Below, one piece after another: positions 33,955 to 43,574 of a stretch of 64,000 nt of DNA. The notes under the pieces are model-generated. The model had not been told where the DNA came from and ran no database searches. It saw only the letters and a program-made list of their open reading frames with translations. The stretch is from Stenotrophomonas nitritireducens. Its GTDB lineage: Bacteria; Pseudomonadota; Gammaproteobacteria; Xanthomonadales; Xanthomonadaceae. The position numbers and the translations under genes were made by a program. Each line of letters opens with the position of its first letter. The stretch's first letter is position 1. The stretch spans positions 2,780,501-2,844,500 of the forward strand of contig NZ_CP016756.1 of the NCBI RefSeq assembly GCF_001700965.1, in the 5' to 3' direction.

Positions 33955-34031
33955 ATGGTGCGCTGTGATTATCGCACATCTGGCCGATGGGTTGGCCTGG
34001 GTGTGGCGACAGGTGTGGCGGGATGAAGCAG

Positions 34032-34062
34032 AAAGGGCCTGATCTTTCGATCAGGCCCTTTT
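34032..34062. terminator. Hairpin between the two tRNA-Gln genes
   Basis: AAAGGGCCTGATC, TTTC loop, GATCAGGCCCTTT. It resembles the downstream terminator, but on the minus strand the U-tract is short (CCCTTTC). It is probably a partial terminator or a processing signal between tRNAs. Confidence 0.7.
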
Positions 34063-34067
34063 GTGTC

Positions 34068-34142
34068 TGGCAGCCCCGGAAGGATTCGAACCTCCGAATG
34101 TCTGAGTCAGAGTCAGATGCCTTACCGCTTGGCGACGGGGCT
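34068..34142 (-). tRNA. tRNA-Gln(CTG), second copy
   Basis: Same 75-nt sequence as the gene at 33880, with encoded CCA and anticodon CTG. It is the middle gene of the three-tRNA transcript. Confidence 0.97.
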
Positions 34143-34168
34143 GTAGTGCAGGTCAAACCTGCGTCCCT

Positions 34169-34245
34169 TGGTGGCTATGGGTGGACTCGAACCACCGACC
34201 CCAGCATTATGAGTGCTGTGCTCTAACCGGCTGAGCTACATAGCC
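34169..34245 (-). tRNA. tRNA-Met(CAT), elongator type
   Basis: A 77-nt cloverleaf with encoded CCA. Acceptor GGCTATG pairs with CATAGCC, the anticodon stem CAGCA/TGCTG carries the loop CTCATAA, and the D-arm is GCTCAGCCGGTTAGAGC. The paired first acceptor base and close similarity to E. coli metT indicate elongator Met rather than initiator; tRNA-Ile2 (lysidine-modified CAT) is the alternative and is less likely. Confidence 0.93.
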
Positions 34246-34258
34246 TTGGGAGCCGGTA

Positions 34259-34287
34259 ATTCTGGTGGTGGCGTAACTTTTTGTCAA
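34259..34287 (-). promoter_or_regulatory. Promoter of the tRNA-Met/Gln/Gln operon
   Basis: Minus strand: perfect TTGACA (34282-34287), a 17-bp spacer, then CAGAAT (34259-34264). It would start transcription about 7 nt before tRNA-Met. Confidence 0.75.
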
Positions 34288-34363
34288 CAGGTTTTTCTGT
34301 GCTTGTGGCATTACAGCAGCCATGGCAGAGTCGTCGACAGTAGAAATTTTAGGAGTCCGCATC

Positions 34364-34975
34364 GTGATCGATCCGGACGGCTATCGACCGAACGTCGGCA
34401 TTGTGCTGATGCGGGAAGACGGGCAGGTGTTCTGGGCACGACGTGTGCGCCGGGATGGCTGGCAGTTCCCGCAAGGCGGCATGAATACCGACGAGACCCC
34501 GGTCGAGGCCATGTATCGCGAATTGCAGGAAGAAACCGGCCTGCTGCCTGAACACGTTGAAGTCCTGGGGGCGACCCCCGGTTGGCTTCGCTACCGGCTG
34601 CCTACACGGGCCATCCGGCATACCGAGAAGCAGGTCTGCATCGGCCAGAAGCAGGTGTGGTTCCTGCTGCGCCTGACTGGCGACGAGGCCCATGTGCGCC
34701 TGGATGAAACCGACACGCCGGAGTTCGATCACTGGCGCTGGGTGGACTTCTGGTATCCGGTGGAACACGTGGTGATCTTCAAGCGAGGCGTCTACGCCCG
34801 CGCGCTGCGCCACCTGGCGCCGCTGGCGCGGGGTATCGCCGGGCAGGGCGTGCAGGCGATGCCGGCGGCCGCGCAGGAGGCGTGGATGCCTGGCAGCAGT
34901 GCCGGCCACGAGCGCCCGCGCAAACGCCCGCGGCGGCCGGGAACTTGGCGCGGCAAGAAGATTAATAATGATTAA
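34364..34975 (+). CDS. rppH: RNA pyrophosphohydrolase
   Basis: A Nudix hydrolase that removes pyrophosphate from mRNA 5' ends and so triggers RNase E decay. The Nudix box is complete (G38 to L60, with E44, R52-E53, E56-E57 and G59). The start is GTG 34364, with AGGAG 8 nt upstream and [12 protein letters not shown] matching the family N-terminus; the upstream ATG at 34322 would add an unconserved leader. The 203-residue protein has the basic C-terminal extension ([10 protein letters not shown]) typical of xanthomonads, which may bind RNA. Confidence 0.95.
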   Translation: MIDPDGYRPNVGIVLMREDGQVFWARRVRRDGWQFPQGGMNTDETPVEAMYRELQEETGLLPEHVEVLGATPGWLRYRLPTRAIRHTEKQVCIGQKQVWFLLRLTGDEAHVRLDETDTPEFDHWRWVDFWYPVEHVVIFKRGVYARALRHLAPLARGIAGQGVQAMPAAAQEAWMPGSSAGHERPRKRPRRPGTWRGKKINND

Positions 34976-34980
34976 CGTCC

Positions 34981-35013
34981 GAAATTGACAACCATTCGCA
35001 TTTGCGATTGAAT
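34981..35013 (+). promoter_or_regulatory. bfd promoter with overlapping Fur box
   Basis: TTGACA (34985-34990), a 17-bp spacer, then TTGAAT (35008-35013). The 19-mer at 34981-34999 matches the Fur consensus at 13 of 19 positions and covers the -35 box, so iron-dependent repression of bfd is predicted. Confidence 0.55.
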
Positions 35014-35054
35014 GCTGACACGGCCGATGGGGCCGGGTTCAGGGGCGTCAAGCC

Positions 35055-35255
35055 GTGTACGTTTGCATCTGCACTGGGGTTACCGATCACCAGATCCGTG
35101 AAGCCGCGCTTGCCGGTTGTGACAGCGTGTCCGAACTGACCATGCGTACTGGCTGCGGTTCCAATTGCGGCTCCTGCCTGGACATGGCCGCCGGCCTGCT
35201 GGAACAGGCGCGCGCCAGCCGCGATCTGCCACTGCCCTTGCTGCGGGCGGCCTGA
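35055..35255 (+). CDS. bfd: Bacterioferritin-associated ferredoxin
   Basis: A 66-residue [2Fe-2S] protein that reduces the bacterioferritin core to release iron. The cluster ligands C4, C6, C38 and C41 (CxC then CxxC) are spaced exactly as in E. coli Bfd. The start is GTG 35055. It is followed by bfr after 113 bp, and a likely Fur-controlled promoter precedes it. Confidence 0.96.
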   Translation: MYVCICTGVTDHQIREAALAGCDSVSELTMRTGCGSNCGSCLDMAAGLLEQARASRDLPLPLLRAA

Positions 35256-35368
35256 GCAGGCCTTGCCGCCAGCGCCAGCGGCGTTGGCTAATGATCACGA
35301 TTCGCGTTCCTTCATTGTCTGCCGGCAACCGGTAAAGTGCGCTCGTTCCAATCGTCGGAGTCAGCGCC

Positions 35369-35839
35369 ATGAAAGGCGACGCCAAGGTCATCGAATTTCT
35401 CAACAAGGTCCTCTACAACGAGTTGACCGCCATCAACCAGTACTTCCTGCACGCCAAGATGCTGAAGAACTGGGGCTTGAACGAGCTGGCCGAACACGAA
35501 TACAAGGAATCGATCGACGAGATGAAGCACGCCGATGTGCTTTCCGATCGCATTCTGTTCCTTGAAGGCCTGCCCAACTTCCAGGCGCTGGGCAAGCTGC
35601 GCATCGGCGAAAACCCCACCGAAATCCTCAAGTGCGATCTTGCGCTGGAGAACGAAGCGGCCGCGGTGCTGCGCGATGCGGTGGCCCATGCCGAATCGAT
35701 CAGCGATTACGTCAGCCGCGAGCTGTTCGTGAAGATCCTCGAGTCCGAGGAAGAACACATCGATTGGCTGGAAACCCAGCTCGATCTGATCGCGCGCATC
35801 GGCGAGCCGAACTACCTGCTCACCAAGCTGGAAGACTGA
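35369..35839 (+). CDS. bfr: Bacterioferritin
   Basis: A 156-residue subunit of the 24-mer haem-containing iron store. Ferroxidase ligands E18, E51, H54, E94, E127 and H130 are all present, as is the haem-ligating M52. With bfd it forms an iron storage and release pair. Confidence 0.97.
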   Translation: MKGDAKVIEFLNKVLYNELTAINQYFLHAKMLKNWGLNELAEHEYKESIDEMKHADVLSDRILFLEGLPNFQALGKLRIGENPTEILKCDLALENEAAAVLRDAVAHAESISDYVSRELFVKILESEEEHIDWLETQLDLIARIGEPNYLLTKLED

Positions 35840-35855
35840 TCGCGCCGCAGCCGGG

Positions 35856-38297
35856 TCAGTACCCCTGCTGCTGTCCGCGCTGGCTGGCCTGATAGTCGGT
35901 CAGCGCGACGCGCGCACGCCCGAACTCGGCCACGATCAAGGCCACCATCACCGTTGGCCGTTCCAGTGTGCCGCTGCGTGCGCCGTGCTCAAGCCGGCGT
36001 GCGGCTTCGGACAGGGCCAGCACGCCGACATTGGCGCTGGAGGATTTGAGGCTGTGCGCCAGTTGCCCCAGCCGCAGCAGGTCGGGCATTACCGCCGCTT
36101 CCTGCAGGTCTCTTACCAGTTGCGGGGTTTCTTCCAGGAACACGTCGATGATGGCGTTGATTTCCTCACCGGCAATTTCAAACAGTTCGTCCAGCACGCT
36201 GCGCTCCAGCACGGAGGCGGTGATGCCGTCGGTATGTGCGGTGGAGGCGGCGGCCAGTGCATTGGCGGAAAGGTCGGTGGTGTGCATGCTGGTAACCGGA
36301 TCGTGGGTTGCAGTTGATGCTGGCTTGAAGGTCAGCAGGCAGGACAGAAGCTGCGCGCGCGAGATGGGCTTGGACAGGTATTCGTCCATGCCGCTGTCCA
36401 GGCAGCGCTGGCGGTCGCCGGCCATGGCGTTGGCGGTGATCGCGATGATGGGCAGGCGCGTCGGCGCAGCTGTTCCGGCTTCATGCTCGCGCCAGCGACC
36501 GGTGGCGGCAAAGCCGTCCAGCACCGGCATCTGGCAGTCCATCAGCACCGCGTCGTAGCGCTTGGCGTGCATCCTGTCCAGCGCGATGGCGCCGTTTTCG
36601 GCCGTGTCCACGTCGCAGCCCAGGATCTTGAGCAGCTTCTGCGCGACCATCAGGTTGACCGAGTTGTCCTCGACCAGCAGCACCTGCATGCCAGCAAGGT
36701 CGGCTGCCGCTGTGGCGGGGCCGGGCGCTGCGCGTGCGGCTGCCGGGGCCGCGACTGGCGTCATCTGGGGAATTGCAGTGGCGGTGTCGGCGGCAATCCC
36801 CGTAGATGCGATTGTGGCTGTGGCGGGCACGGCGGTGATGGGGGCGGCGATATCGCTGTCGCCCCATAGCAGCAGGGCAGGGTCCGGGCTCAGTGCAACC
36901 TGCAATGGCTCGGCCAAGGCGTTGCGCAGCTGGGCATCGGGCAGCTGCCTGGGCAACAGGGTGGCGCTGTCGCGCATGGCCTCGGCGATCGGCGCATCAC
37001 CGTACAGCCAGAGCAGGCGCGGGCGGTTCTGCTCCATGCGCTCCATTGCACGTTGCAGGGCCGGGGCGCTGTTGCGCAGCGGTTCCAGGTCGCCGATCAC
37101 CGCATGGAAGATGCCGGAGACGGTGGGCTTGCGCAGGCGTTCCAGCGCCTCCTGCAGGTTGTTGGCGATCACCGGCTGATAGCCCCAGTTGGGCAGCACC
37201 AGCTGCAGCCGCTGGCGCAGCCGTGGCTCGGGGGTGACCACCAATACCTGGCGTACGTTGCGCAGGTGTTCGGGCTGGTGCAGGTCGCCAATCACCTTCA
37301 ACAGCGAAACCTCGAACCAGAAGGTCGAGCCGCGCAGTGGTTCGGATTGCACGCCGATGCTGCCCTGCATCAGGTCGACGATGCGCTTGCAGATGGCCAG
37401 GCCCAGCCCGGTGCCGCCGTAAAGGCGGGTGGTGGAGGCGTCGGCCTGGGTGAAGGCGTTGAACAGTCGCTGCGCCTGGCTGGCGTCCAGGCCGATGCCG
37501 GTATCGCGTACCTCAAACCGCAGGCGATGCTGCGCGGCGGTTTCGCCCAGGCGCTTGACGTGGATGCTGATCTCGCCCAGTTCGGTGAACTTGATCGCGT
37601 TGACCAGCAGGTTGCCCAGCACCTGGCGCAGCCGCACCGGGTCGCCGCGCACCGACAGGCGTACCGCCGGGTCGATCTGCAATGACAGGCGCAGGCCCTT
37701 GTGCTCGGCGGCGCGCTGCATCAGCCGCAGCATGCCGTCCAGGGTCTCGCGCAGGTTGAAGGTGGTGATTTCCAGCTCCAGCCGGTTTGCTTCCAGCTTG
37801 GAGTAGTCGAGGATGTCGTCGACGATGCGGAACAGCTGCCGCGAGCTCTCGGTGGCCGTGTCCAGCATGTTGCGTTGTTCGAGGCTCAGCTGGCCTTGGG
37901 CAACCAGTTCCAGCATCGGCAGGATGCCGTTCAAGGGCGTGCGGATCTCGTGGCTCATCGTGGCCAGGAATTCGCCCTTGGCCAGGGTGGCGGCCTCGGC
38001 GGCCTGCTTGGCCTGCAGCAGTGCCTGTTCCAGCGTGCTGTGGTCCTGCGCTGCAACCTGCAGGCGCTTGTTTTCCAGCTGCCCTTCTTCGATCCGCAAC
38101 TGCAGTGCCTGCGCCAGGCGCATCTGCCGGCCGGCGCTGAGGGCAGCCAGCAGTGCGGCGACCGTGGCCACGGCGGCGCAGCCGGGGACGGACAGGGCCG
38201 GTGCTGCCGGAACAAACACCAGCGCGCCTGCAGCCGCGGCGCTGCCAGCTGCAAGCAGCGCCCAGCCGCGCGAGGCCGCCGACACGGGCACGCTCAC
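35856..38297 (-). CDS. Hybrid sensor histidine kinase with receiver and Hpt domains
   Basis: An 813-residue phosphorelay kinase. Two N-terminal membrane helices (about 12-55) with almost no periplasmic domain lead to a coiled linker, then HisKA with H116 in [11 protein letters not shown]. The ATPase domain follows (N box [36 protein letters not shown]). A degenerate receiver-like segment ([18 protein letters not shown]) precedes the true receiver ([10 protein letters not shown], aspartate in [11 protein letters not shown], lysine in LSKPI), and an Hpt domain ([16 protein letters not shown]) ends the chain. GTG 38297 overlaps the upstream receiver gene by 4 bp. The architecture resembles RpfC/BarA; the signal is unknown. 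Confidence 0.92.
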   Translation of the reverse strand: MSVPVSAASRGWALLAAGSAAAAGALVFVPAAPALSVPGCAAVATVAALLAALSAGRQMRLAQALQLRIEEGQLENKRLQVAAQDHSTLEQALLQAKQAAEAATLAKGEFLATMSHEIRTPLNGILPMLELVAQGQLSLEQRNMLDTATESSRQLFRIVDDILDYSKLEANRLELEITTFNLRETLDGMLRLMQRAAEHKGLRLSLQIDPAVRLSVRGDPVRLRQVLGNLLVNAIKFTELGEISIHVKRLGETAAQHRLRFEVRDTGIGLDASQAQRLFNAFTQADASTTRLYGGTGLGLAICKRIVDLMQGSIGVQSEPLRGSTFWFEVSLLKVIGDLHQPEHLRNVRQVLVVTPEPRLRQRLQLVLPNWGYQPVIANNLQEALERLRKPTVSGIFHAVIGDLEPLRNSAPALQRAMERMEQNRPRLLWLYGDAPIAEAMRDSATLLPRQLPDAQLRNALAEPLQVALSPDPALLLWGDSDIAAPITAVPATATIASTGIAADTATAIPQMTPVAAPAAARAAPGPATAAADLAGMQVLLVEDNSVNLMVAQKLLKILGCDVDTAENGAIALDRMHAKRYDAVLMDCQMPVLDGFAATGRWREHEAGTAAPTRLPIIAITANAMAGDRQRCLDSGMDEYLSKPISRAQLLSCLLTFKPASTATHDPVTSMHTTDLSANALAAASTAHTDGITASVLERSVLDELFEIAGEEINAIIDVFLEETPQLVRDLQEAAVMPDLLRLGQLAHSLKSSSANVGVLALSEAARRLEHGARSGTLERPTVMVALIVAEFGRARVALTDYQASQRGQQQGY

Positions 38298-40114
38298 AGC
38301 ACCGCGTTCTGGAAGTCGAAGTTGAGCTCGCTGCCTGCGCGTTGCACCACGTTGCCCTGGATGAAATCGATGCCGCCCATCCACATCGCCGCGGCGGCCT
38401 GCGGGTCTTCGATCTGCTGGCCGATGATCTGCAGGTTGGCGCGGTGGGCCAGGTCGATCGCGCCGCGCAGTTCGTCGCGCAGCTTCTGGTTGGTGTGGCT
38501 GTCGGCGTAGCGTGCGGCCATGCGCACAAAGCTCAGCGGCAGCTGGGTGAGCAGGGCATTGGCTTCGGCGCCGGGTTCAAACTGGCTCAGGCAGAACTGC
38601 ACGCCGGCCGGCATCAGCTGCGCGCAGAACTGCTGCAGGCTCACCGCATGCACCAATGCATCGGATAGACGAACGTCGATGACCAGGCCGTTGCCGGCCA
38701 CCTGGCGTTCCTGCAGCGCATTGAGCAGCCATTCGGCATAGGCGCTGCGCGCCAGACTGCGCATCGACTGGGAAAGGAACAGGCGCATCGGCGGCTGTGC
38801 GAACTGGTACAGGTGCAGCAGCCCCAGCGCGTGCTCGACCACCTGCTGGTCCAGGTCGGCGATGCGCCCGGCCGCTTCGGCGGCGGGAATCACCTGGCCG
38901 GCGGACAGCAGCGTGCCGTTGCTCTGGCGCAGCCGCAGCAGCACCTGGTACTGGGCGGTATCGCCGCCGGCAACGGCGACGATGGGCTGGTAGGCCAGTT
39001 CGATCTGGCCCTCCAGCAGGGCCAGGTGTTCGTTGTTCAGGGCGACGTCGCTGCTTTCGTAGGCGGCTATGCCGGCGGTGCTCAGCCGCGCCTGCAGGGC
39101 AGTGCGCTCCACCGCTTCCAGCGCGGCATCGGCATCGCTGAGGTCCTGCGACAGGTTGGCATGGCCGACCACGCAGCGCAGGAATACCGATTCATCCTCG
39201 CGCGGCGCAAACGGCTTCGCCGACAGGCCATCGCGCACCTGCTGCGCAAGCGCCGGTACATCGGCTTCATCGATGCCGCGGCTGAGCAGCAGGAAGCTGT
39301 TGTCATTGAGCCGGGCCAGCAGGTGCGGGCGCAGGTTTTCGGCCAGGCGTTGCCCGGCCTGCACCATCAGCCGTTCGTAGCTGGCGTAGCCATAACGCTC
39401 GCGCAGGCCCAGCGCACTGGCGATCTCGATGAACAGCAGGCCGGCCGGTTGCTGTTCGGCAATGGCAGCCTGCAGTTGCTGCATCACGTTGTGGCGGGTT
39501 GGCAGGCCGGTCTCGGGGTTGTTCATCAGCGGGCCGGCGTCGGCCTTGCCCAGCGGCTGCATGCGGTTGCGGCGGATGCGGTTGGCCACAGCGGCGACCA
39601 GGTGGCGTGGACGGATGGGCTTGACCAGCACGTCATCGGCGCCGCAATCGAGTACCTCGAACTGACGGTCGGGGTCGGCTTCGCCGGTCAGGAACACGAT
39701 CGGCAGCAGCTGCTGGTGCGGCTGCTGGCGGATCATCGCGGTCAAGCGCATGCCGTCCAGCCCGGGCATGTGCAGGTCCATCAGGATCAGGTCGGGGCGG
39801 TGCTCGCTGATGGCCTGCTGCACGCCTTCAACGTCCATCTGCACGAAGGCCTGCATGCCGGCGCCGTGCAGCACGCTCTGCGCGAACAGGGCCTGCGAGC
39901 GGTTGTCCTCGACGATCAGTACCCGGTACGGGGTGTCATCGCCGACATCGCTGGCCAGCGCTGCCGCACCGCTGCCTTCGCCGGTCTTGAGCTGCGCCTG
40001 CACCGCTTCGGTGGGCGGCGCATTGCGCACGCTCCAGCGCTGCGAGTAATCGGCAGGAGGAGTTTCCGCGCGGAGCGGGCGGGCAGATGCGTTGAGTGTA
40101 TCGGTGCTGGCCAT
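38294..40114 (-). CDS. Response regulator with degenerate GGDEF and EAL domains
   Basis: A 606-residue protein. A disordered N-terminus (to about 60) precedes a receiver with phospho-acceptor D113 (LILMDLHMPGLDG) and lysine in VLVKPIRP. The GGDEF-like domain (NPETGLPTRHNV to about residue 340) has LNDNSFLLLSR where GGDEF should be. The EAL-like domain has QVLLRLR instead of EAL and lacks the usual catalytic acids. It is probably enzymatically dead, a c-di-GMP receptor or protein-interaction module like FimX. It is translationally coupled to the hybrid kinase, its likely phosphodonor. Confidence 0.88.
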   Translation of the reverse strand: MASTDTLNASARPLRAETPPADYSQRWSVRNAPPTEAVQAQLKTGEGSGAAALASDVGDDTPYRVLIVEDNRSQALFAQSVLHGAGMQAFVQMDVEGVQQAISEHRPDLILMDLHMPGLDGMRLTAMIRQQPHQQLLPIVFLTGEADPDRQFEVLDCGADDVLVKPIRPRHLVAAVANRIRRNRMQPLGKADAGPLMNNPETGLPTRHNVMQQLQAAIAEQQPAGLLFIEIASALGLRERYGYASYERLMVQAGQRLAENLRPHLLARLNDNSFLLLSRGIDEADVPALAQQVRDGLSAKPFAPREDESVFLRCVVGHANLSQDLSDADAALEAVERTALQARLSTAGIAAYESSDVALNNEHLALLEGQIELAYQPIVAVAGGDTAQYQVLLRLRQSNGTLLSAGQVIPAAEAAGRIADLDQQVVEHALGLLHLYQFAQPPMRLFLSQSMRSLARSAYAEWLLNALQERQVAGNGLVIDVRLSDALVHAVSLQQFCAQLMPAGVQFCLSQFEPGAEANALLTQLPLSFVRMAARYADSHTNQKLRDELRGAIDLAHRANLQIIGQQIEDPQAAAAMWMGGIDFIQGNVVQRAGSELNFDFQNAVL

Positions 40115-40128
40115 CAGGGGATTATGGT

Positions 40129-40770
40129 TCAGGGGGCGGGCGGCAGCGAGTGGTCGCCGGGCGTTGAGGTTGCCGATGCTGGCGTGTCAGCGCTGGCGAA
40201 CATGCGCTTGAGCCCGCGCCACAGCGTGCGCCACACCAGCCAGACAACCAGGGCGCCGATGACGCTGGCACTGATCACGAAGATCAAGGCCAGCCAGGGA
40301 TGGGCAAAGGCCAACGCCAGGGCACCGATCACCACGCTGTCTTCGGCAAACGAGGCAACCCAGTTGCTGGCCGGTTCGGGTGAGGTGTTGAGCAGGGCGC
40401 GGGTGCCGGCCTTCAGACCATGGCTGGTCAGTGCGATGCCGGCACCGGCGGCCAATACCCCGGTGCTGAGTTCGCCATTGGGCGACAGCGTGGCGGCGGC
40501 AAGAAAGGCGCCGGCCGGGACGCGCGCCAATGTCTGCAGCAGGTCCCAGATCGAATCCACGCCGGGGATCTTGTCGGCAAAGAACTCGGCCACGGCCAGC
40601 GCGCCGGAGGTGCCAAGCACCCACCAGGACTCGGTGGCCTGCAGCGCCGGGGGCAGGTCCACCCAGCCCATCAGGCCGGCCATGCCGACGCCGAAGACGG
40701 TCAGGTAGACACGGATGCCGGCCAGCCAGGCCAGCAAAATGCCGATGACGAATACATGGGCTTCGGTCAT
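40129..40770 (-). CDS. DUF4126 family membrane protein
   Basis: A 213-residue inner-membrane protein with about five helices. The family-like core is AGIRVYLTVFGVGMAGLMGWVDLP, then SGALAVAEFFADKIPGVDSIWD and GIALTSHGLKAGTRALLNTSPEP. The C-terminus is polar and Pro/Ser-rich. I chose the ATG at 40770; the upstream extension is GC-poor in third positions and unconserved-looking. It ends 14 bp before the receiver gene on the same strand and may share its transcript. Function unknown. Confidence 0.8.
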   Translation of the reverse strand: MTEAHVFVIGILLAWLAGIRVYLTVFGVGMAGLMGWVDLPPALQATESWWVLGTSGALAVAEFFADKIPGVDSIWDLLQTLARVPAGAFLAAATLSPNGELSTGVLAAGAGIALTSHGLKAGTRALLNTSPEPASNWVASFAEDSVVIGALALAFAHPWLALIFVISASVIGALVVWLVWRTLWRGLKRMFASADTPASATSTPGDHSLPPAP

Positions 40771-40933
40771 GGGGGAGTCCGGCCGGGTACTGTGAGCAGG
40801 ATCGCAACTATCGAGCATGGCTGCGGTGATTGCCAGCCATCCACCCGCCAGCGCGTGTACATGCGTGTCGTTTACACTGATCCGTCGTTTCAGACTGAGC
40901 ACACGTCGCCCTCACGGGCCACTGGAGCCTGCC

Positions 40934-41674
40934 ATGACCCACCGACCTTCTTCACGTTTCCAGATCACCCCGCGTGGCGCGACGCGCGCGCGCCCGGCCT
41001 GGCTTCCGCTTGCCATAGTGGCTGTTGCCTGGGTGCTGTCGCTGCTGCTGGTCGGCTGGCTGGCGGCGCGTTACGCCTCGCCCGATGCCGGCGGCATGCG
41101 CGAAAAACTACGTCAGAGCGAGGCGCTGGTCAGCCAGCAGCGCAGCCAGCTTGATGAGCTGCGCCAGCGCCAGGCCACGCTGGAGGCCTCGGACAAGATC
41201 AGCCGCGCCGCCAACAACGAAGTTCAGGCCTCGCTGGGCGAGCGCGACGAGGAGATCGCCGGCCTGCGCGCCGACGTGGCCTTCTATGAGCGGCTGGTGG
41301 GCTCCACCAGTCAGCGCAAGGGCTTGAACGCGCACTCGGTGGAGTTTTCGCCGGAAGCGGCCGGCACCTGGCACTACAGCGTGGTGCTGACCCAGAACCT
41401 CAATCGCGGTGCGATCAGCCAGGGCCAGCTGCGGTTTTCGGTTGAGGGTGTGAAGGACGGAAAGCTGACAACAGTGAGCTGGGATGACCTACATCAGCGC
41501 AAGGGAGCGCCGGGGCAGGATTATTCCTTCCGTTATTTTCAACAACTGGACGGTAGCGTGATGCTGCCCCGGGATTTCACGCCGCAACGTGTGCGAGTCT
41601 CCCTGACCGGAGCCGGGGGGAGCTCCAGCCAGACATTCGATTGGAAACTCGCCGGCAACGGCAGAGGGGAGTAA
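40934..41674 (+). CDS. DUF6776-like membrane protein with coiled coil
   Basis: A 246-residue bitopic protein. A basic N-terminus precedes one membrane helix (about 27-47), a long coiled coil (MREKLRQSEALVSQQRSQ through RADVAFYERLV), and a C-terminal beta-rich domain (FSPEAAGTWHYSVVLTQNLNR ... RVRVSLTGAG). The start is ATG 40934 with GGAG at 7 nt. It ends 2 bp before the bactofilin gene, a conserved pairing that suggests it works with that cytoskeletal polymer at the inner membrane. Confidence 0.8.
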   Translation: MTHRPSSRFQITPRGATRARPAWLPLAIVAVAWVLSLLLVGWLAARYASPDAGGMREKLRQSEALVSQQRSQLDELRQRQATLEASDKISRAANNEVQASLGERDEEIAGLRADVAFYERLVGSTSQRKGLNAHSVEFSPEAAGTWHYSVVLTQNLNRGAISQGQLRFSVEGVKDGKLTTVSWDDLHQRKGAPGQDYSFRYFQQLDGSVMLPRDFTPQRVRVSLTGAGGSSSQTFDWKLAGNGRGE

Positions 41675-41676
41675 GC

Positions 41677-42111
41677 ATGTTCAAGAGCAAATCCAAGCAC
41701 GACGGCGACATGGCCGTAGACGCCCTCATCGGCTCGCAGGTGGAAATCCGCGGCGACGTGGTGTTCAGCGGCAGCCTGTACGTGGAAGGCCGCATCATCG
41801 GTAAAGTGGTGGCCGAGGAAGGCGCCAAGGCAATGCTGACCCTGGCCGAGCACGGCCGGATCGAGGGCGAAGTGCGCGCTGCGGTAGTGGTGCTTAGCGG
41901 CACCATGGAAGGTGACGTGCATGCCAGCGAGCGCATCGAGCTGACGCCGAGTGCGCGTGTCACCGGCAACGTGCATTACACCGTGGTCGAAATGAGCGCC
42001 GGTGCCCAGCTCAATGGCCGCCTGCTGCACACCGCGGCGATGGCAGCGCTGCCGGCGCCGGAGGCCAAGGCTGCCGAGAAATCCAAGAAAGCTGAAGCCG
42101 CTGCGGCTTGA
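41677..42111 (+). CDS. Bactofilin family cytoskeletal protein
   Basis: A 144-residue bactofilin. A short N-terminal segment precedes a right-handed beta-helix built from hydrophobic repeats ([54 protein letters not shown]), then a Lys/Ala-rich tail. Bactofilins polymerise without nucleotide and localise envelope or shape enzymes. AGGGGAG precedes the ATG. It lies between a membrane coiled-coil protein and erpA. Confidence 0.92.
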   Translation: MFKSKSKHDGDMAVDALIGSQVEIRGDVVFSGSLYVEGRIIGKVVAEEGAKAMLTLAEHGRIEGEVRAAVVVLSGTMEGDVHASERIELTPSARVTGNVHYTVVEMSAGAQLNGRLLHTAAMAALPAPEAKAAEKSKKAEAAAA

Positions 42112-42143
42112 AACAGGGGCTTGCCGGCCCCATCCTGAGCACC

Positions 42144-42530
42144 ATGAGCACCCTAGTTTCCCTGCCCGGCGTTCAGCCGGCGCCTGATTACCAGTCCCTG
42201 GACCGCCCGCTGAATTTCACCCCGGCGGCTGCGGCCAAGGTGCGTGAGCTGATCCAGGACGAGGGCAACGATGCACTCGCCCTGCGTGTCTATATCCAGG
42301 GCGGCGGCTGTTCCGGCTTCCAGTACGGTTTCGAGTTTGATGAGAACCGTGCCGAGGACGACCTGTCGGTGGTCACTGAAGGCGTCACCCTGTTGGTCGA
42401 CCCGCTGAGCCTGCAGTACCTGATGGGTGCCGAGGTGGATTACAGCGAAAGCCTGACCGGCGCGCAGTTCGTGATCCGCAACCCCAATGCCCGCACCACC
42501 TGCGGCTGCGGCAGCAGCTTCTCGGTCTAA
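42144..42530 (+). CDS. erpA: Iron-sulfur cluster insertion protein
   Basis: A 128-residue A-type carrier with its three cluster cysteines in [10 protein letters not shown] and TTCGCGSSF. It delivers [4Fe-4S] clusters to apo-proteins, including those for isoprenoid synthesis. ATG 42144 (MSTLVSLPG) matches xanthomonad homologues; an earlier in-frame codon at 42108 would add an unconserved leader. Confidence 0.96.
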   Translation: MSTLVSLPGVQPAPDYQSLDRPLNFTPAAAAKVRELIQDEGNDALALRVYIQGGGCSGFQYGFEFDENRAEDDLSVVTEGVTLLVDPLSLQYLMGAEVDYSESLTGAQFVIRNPNARTTCGCGSSFSV

Positions 42531-42595
42531 GCCGTTCCGCGCATGGTAAGTGACCGCGCTTGCGATGGTGGCGCTTTGTCGTCAGGCTCTGGCGG

Positions 42596-43501
42596 ATGCT
42601 GAATTCTGAATCCCGTTTTGCCGGGCACGCCTTTGTCGGCGCGCCGCTGGACCGTGCCGATGGCGTGCGTGGTGATGCCGATGCGCTGGCGGCCTTGTGG
42701 CCGAATGCACAGGTCCTGATATTGGATGCCGATGGCACCGCGTTCGCCGATGATCAGGGCGGGCCGGCGCTGTTCACTGGCAGCGCGCTGGGCGGTGGCC
42801 CAGGTGTGGCGATCTTTCTCGGGCTGCGTGAGGGCCGGGCCTGGTTCGTGGCCGAGGCGGCAACGCTGACGGTGCAGGCGCCGCAGCGCATGGATCTGCG
42901 CCAGGCAGCGGTGAACTGGCCCGCCGAGGTGGCCGACGTGTTCTGCTATGCGCGCGGCATGTCGTACTGGCATTCGCGCAACCGGTTCTGCGGGGTGTGT
43001 GGCTCGGCGGTGCGTTTTGGCCGTTCCGGTTTCATTGGCCATTGCGACCAATGCCGTACCGAGCATTACCCGCGCGTGGACCCGGCGGTGATCGTCGCCG
43101 TCGAGAACAACGGCCGGCTGCTGCTGGGCCGGCAGAGCAACTGGATCGCGCGCCGCTATTCGGTACTGGCCGGGTTTGTCGAGCCGGGTGAGACCTTTGA
43201 ACAGACCGTCGCCCGCGAGGTATTCGAGGAAGCGCGGGTGCGGGTGACCCAGGCCCACTATCTGGGCACCCAGCCCTGGCCCTTCCCGGGTGCATTGATG
43301 GTCGGCTTCCGGGCCAGCGCGCACGATGATGTGCCGACTGTGGACGGCGAGCTGGAGGACGCGCGCTGGTTCAGTGTCGAGGAAGTGGGCGCGGCCCTGC
43401 AACGTGACACCGACGATGACGGGCAGGGCATCCTGCTGCCACAGCGCTTGTCGATTGCACGCACCCTGATCGAGCACTGGTACCAGAGTCAGCGCCCGTG
43501 A
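42596..43501 (+). CDS. nudC: NAD-capped RNA hydrolase / NAD+ diphosphatase
   Basis: A Nudix enzyme that removes NAD caps from RNA and hydrolyses NAD(H). The 301-residue protein has an N-terminal domain, a zinc ribbon (FCGVCGSAV and HCDQC), a Nudix box (GFVEPGETFEQTVAREVFEE) and the NudC signature around TQPWPFPGALM, where the usual SQPWPFPxS reads T and A at the ends. ATG 42596 is taken as start; the ribosome site is weak. Confidence 0.92.
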   Translation: MLNSESRFAGHAFVGAPLDRADGVRGDADALAALWPNAQVLILDADGTAFADDQGGPALFTGSALGGGPGVAIFLGLREGRAWFVAEAATLTVQAPQRMDLRQAAVNWPAEVADVFCYARGMSYWHSRNRFCGVCGSAVRFGRSGFIGHCDQCRTEHYPRVDPAVIVAVENNGRLLLGRQSNWIARRYSVLAGFVEPGETFEQTVAREVFEEARVRVTQAHYLGTQPWPFPGALMVGFRASAHDDVPTVDGELEDARWFSVEEVGAALQRDTDDDGQGILLPQRLSIARTLIEHWYQSQRP

Positions 43502-43574
43502 ACGTGCCCTGGCAGGTACCGGGTGGGCCGGAACAGCAGCGGCTGGGCCTACAATCGCAGGCCGGAGGAAGCGC

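Noticed and set aside
33602-34226. Open frames reading PRKDSNLRMSESES
   Set aside because: These are spurious translations through the two tRNA-Gln genes.
37513-38529. 338-residue frame overlapping the end of the receiver gene and start of the kinase
   Set aside because: Off-frame shadow; both real genes carry complete motif sets and overlap by the usual 4 bp.
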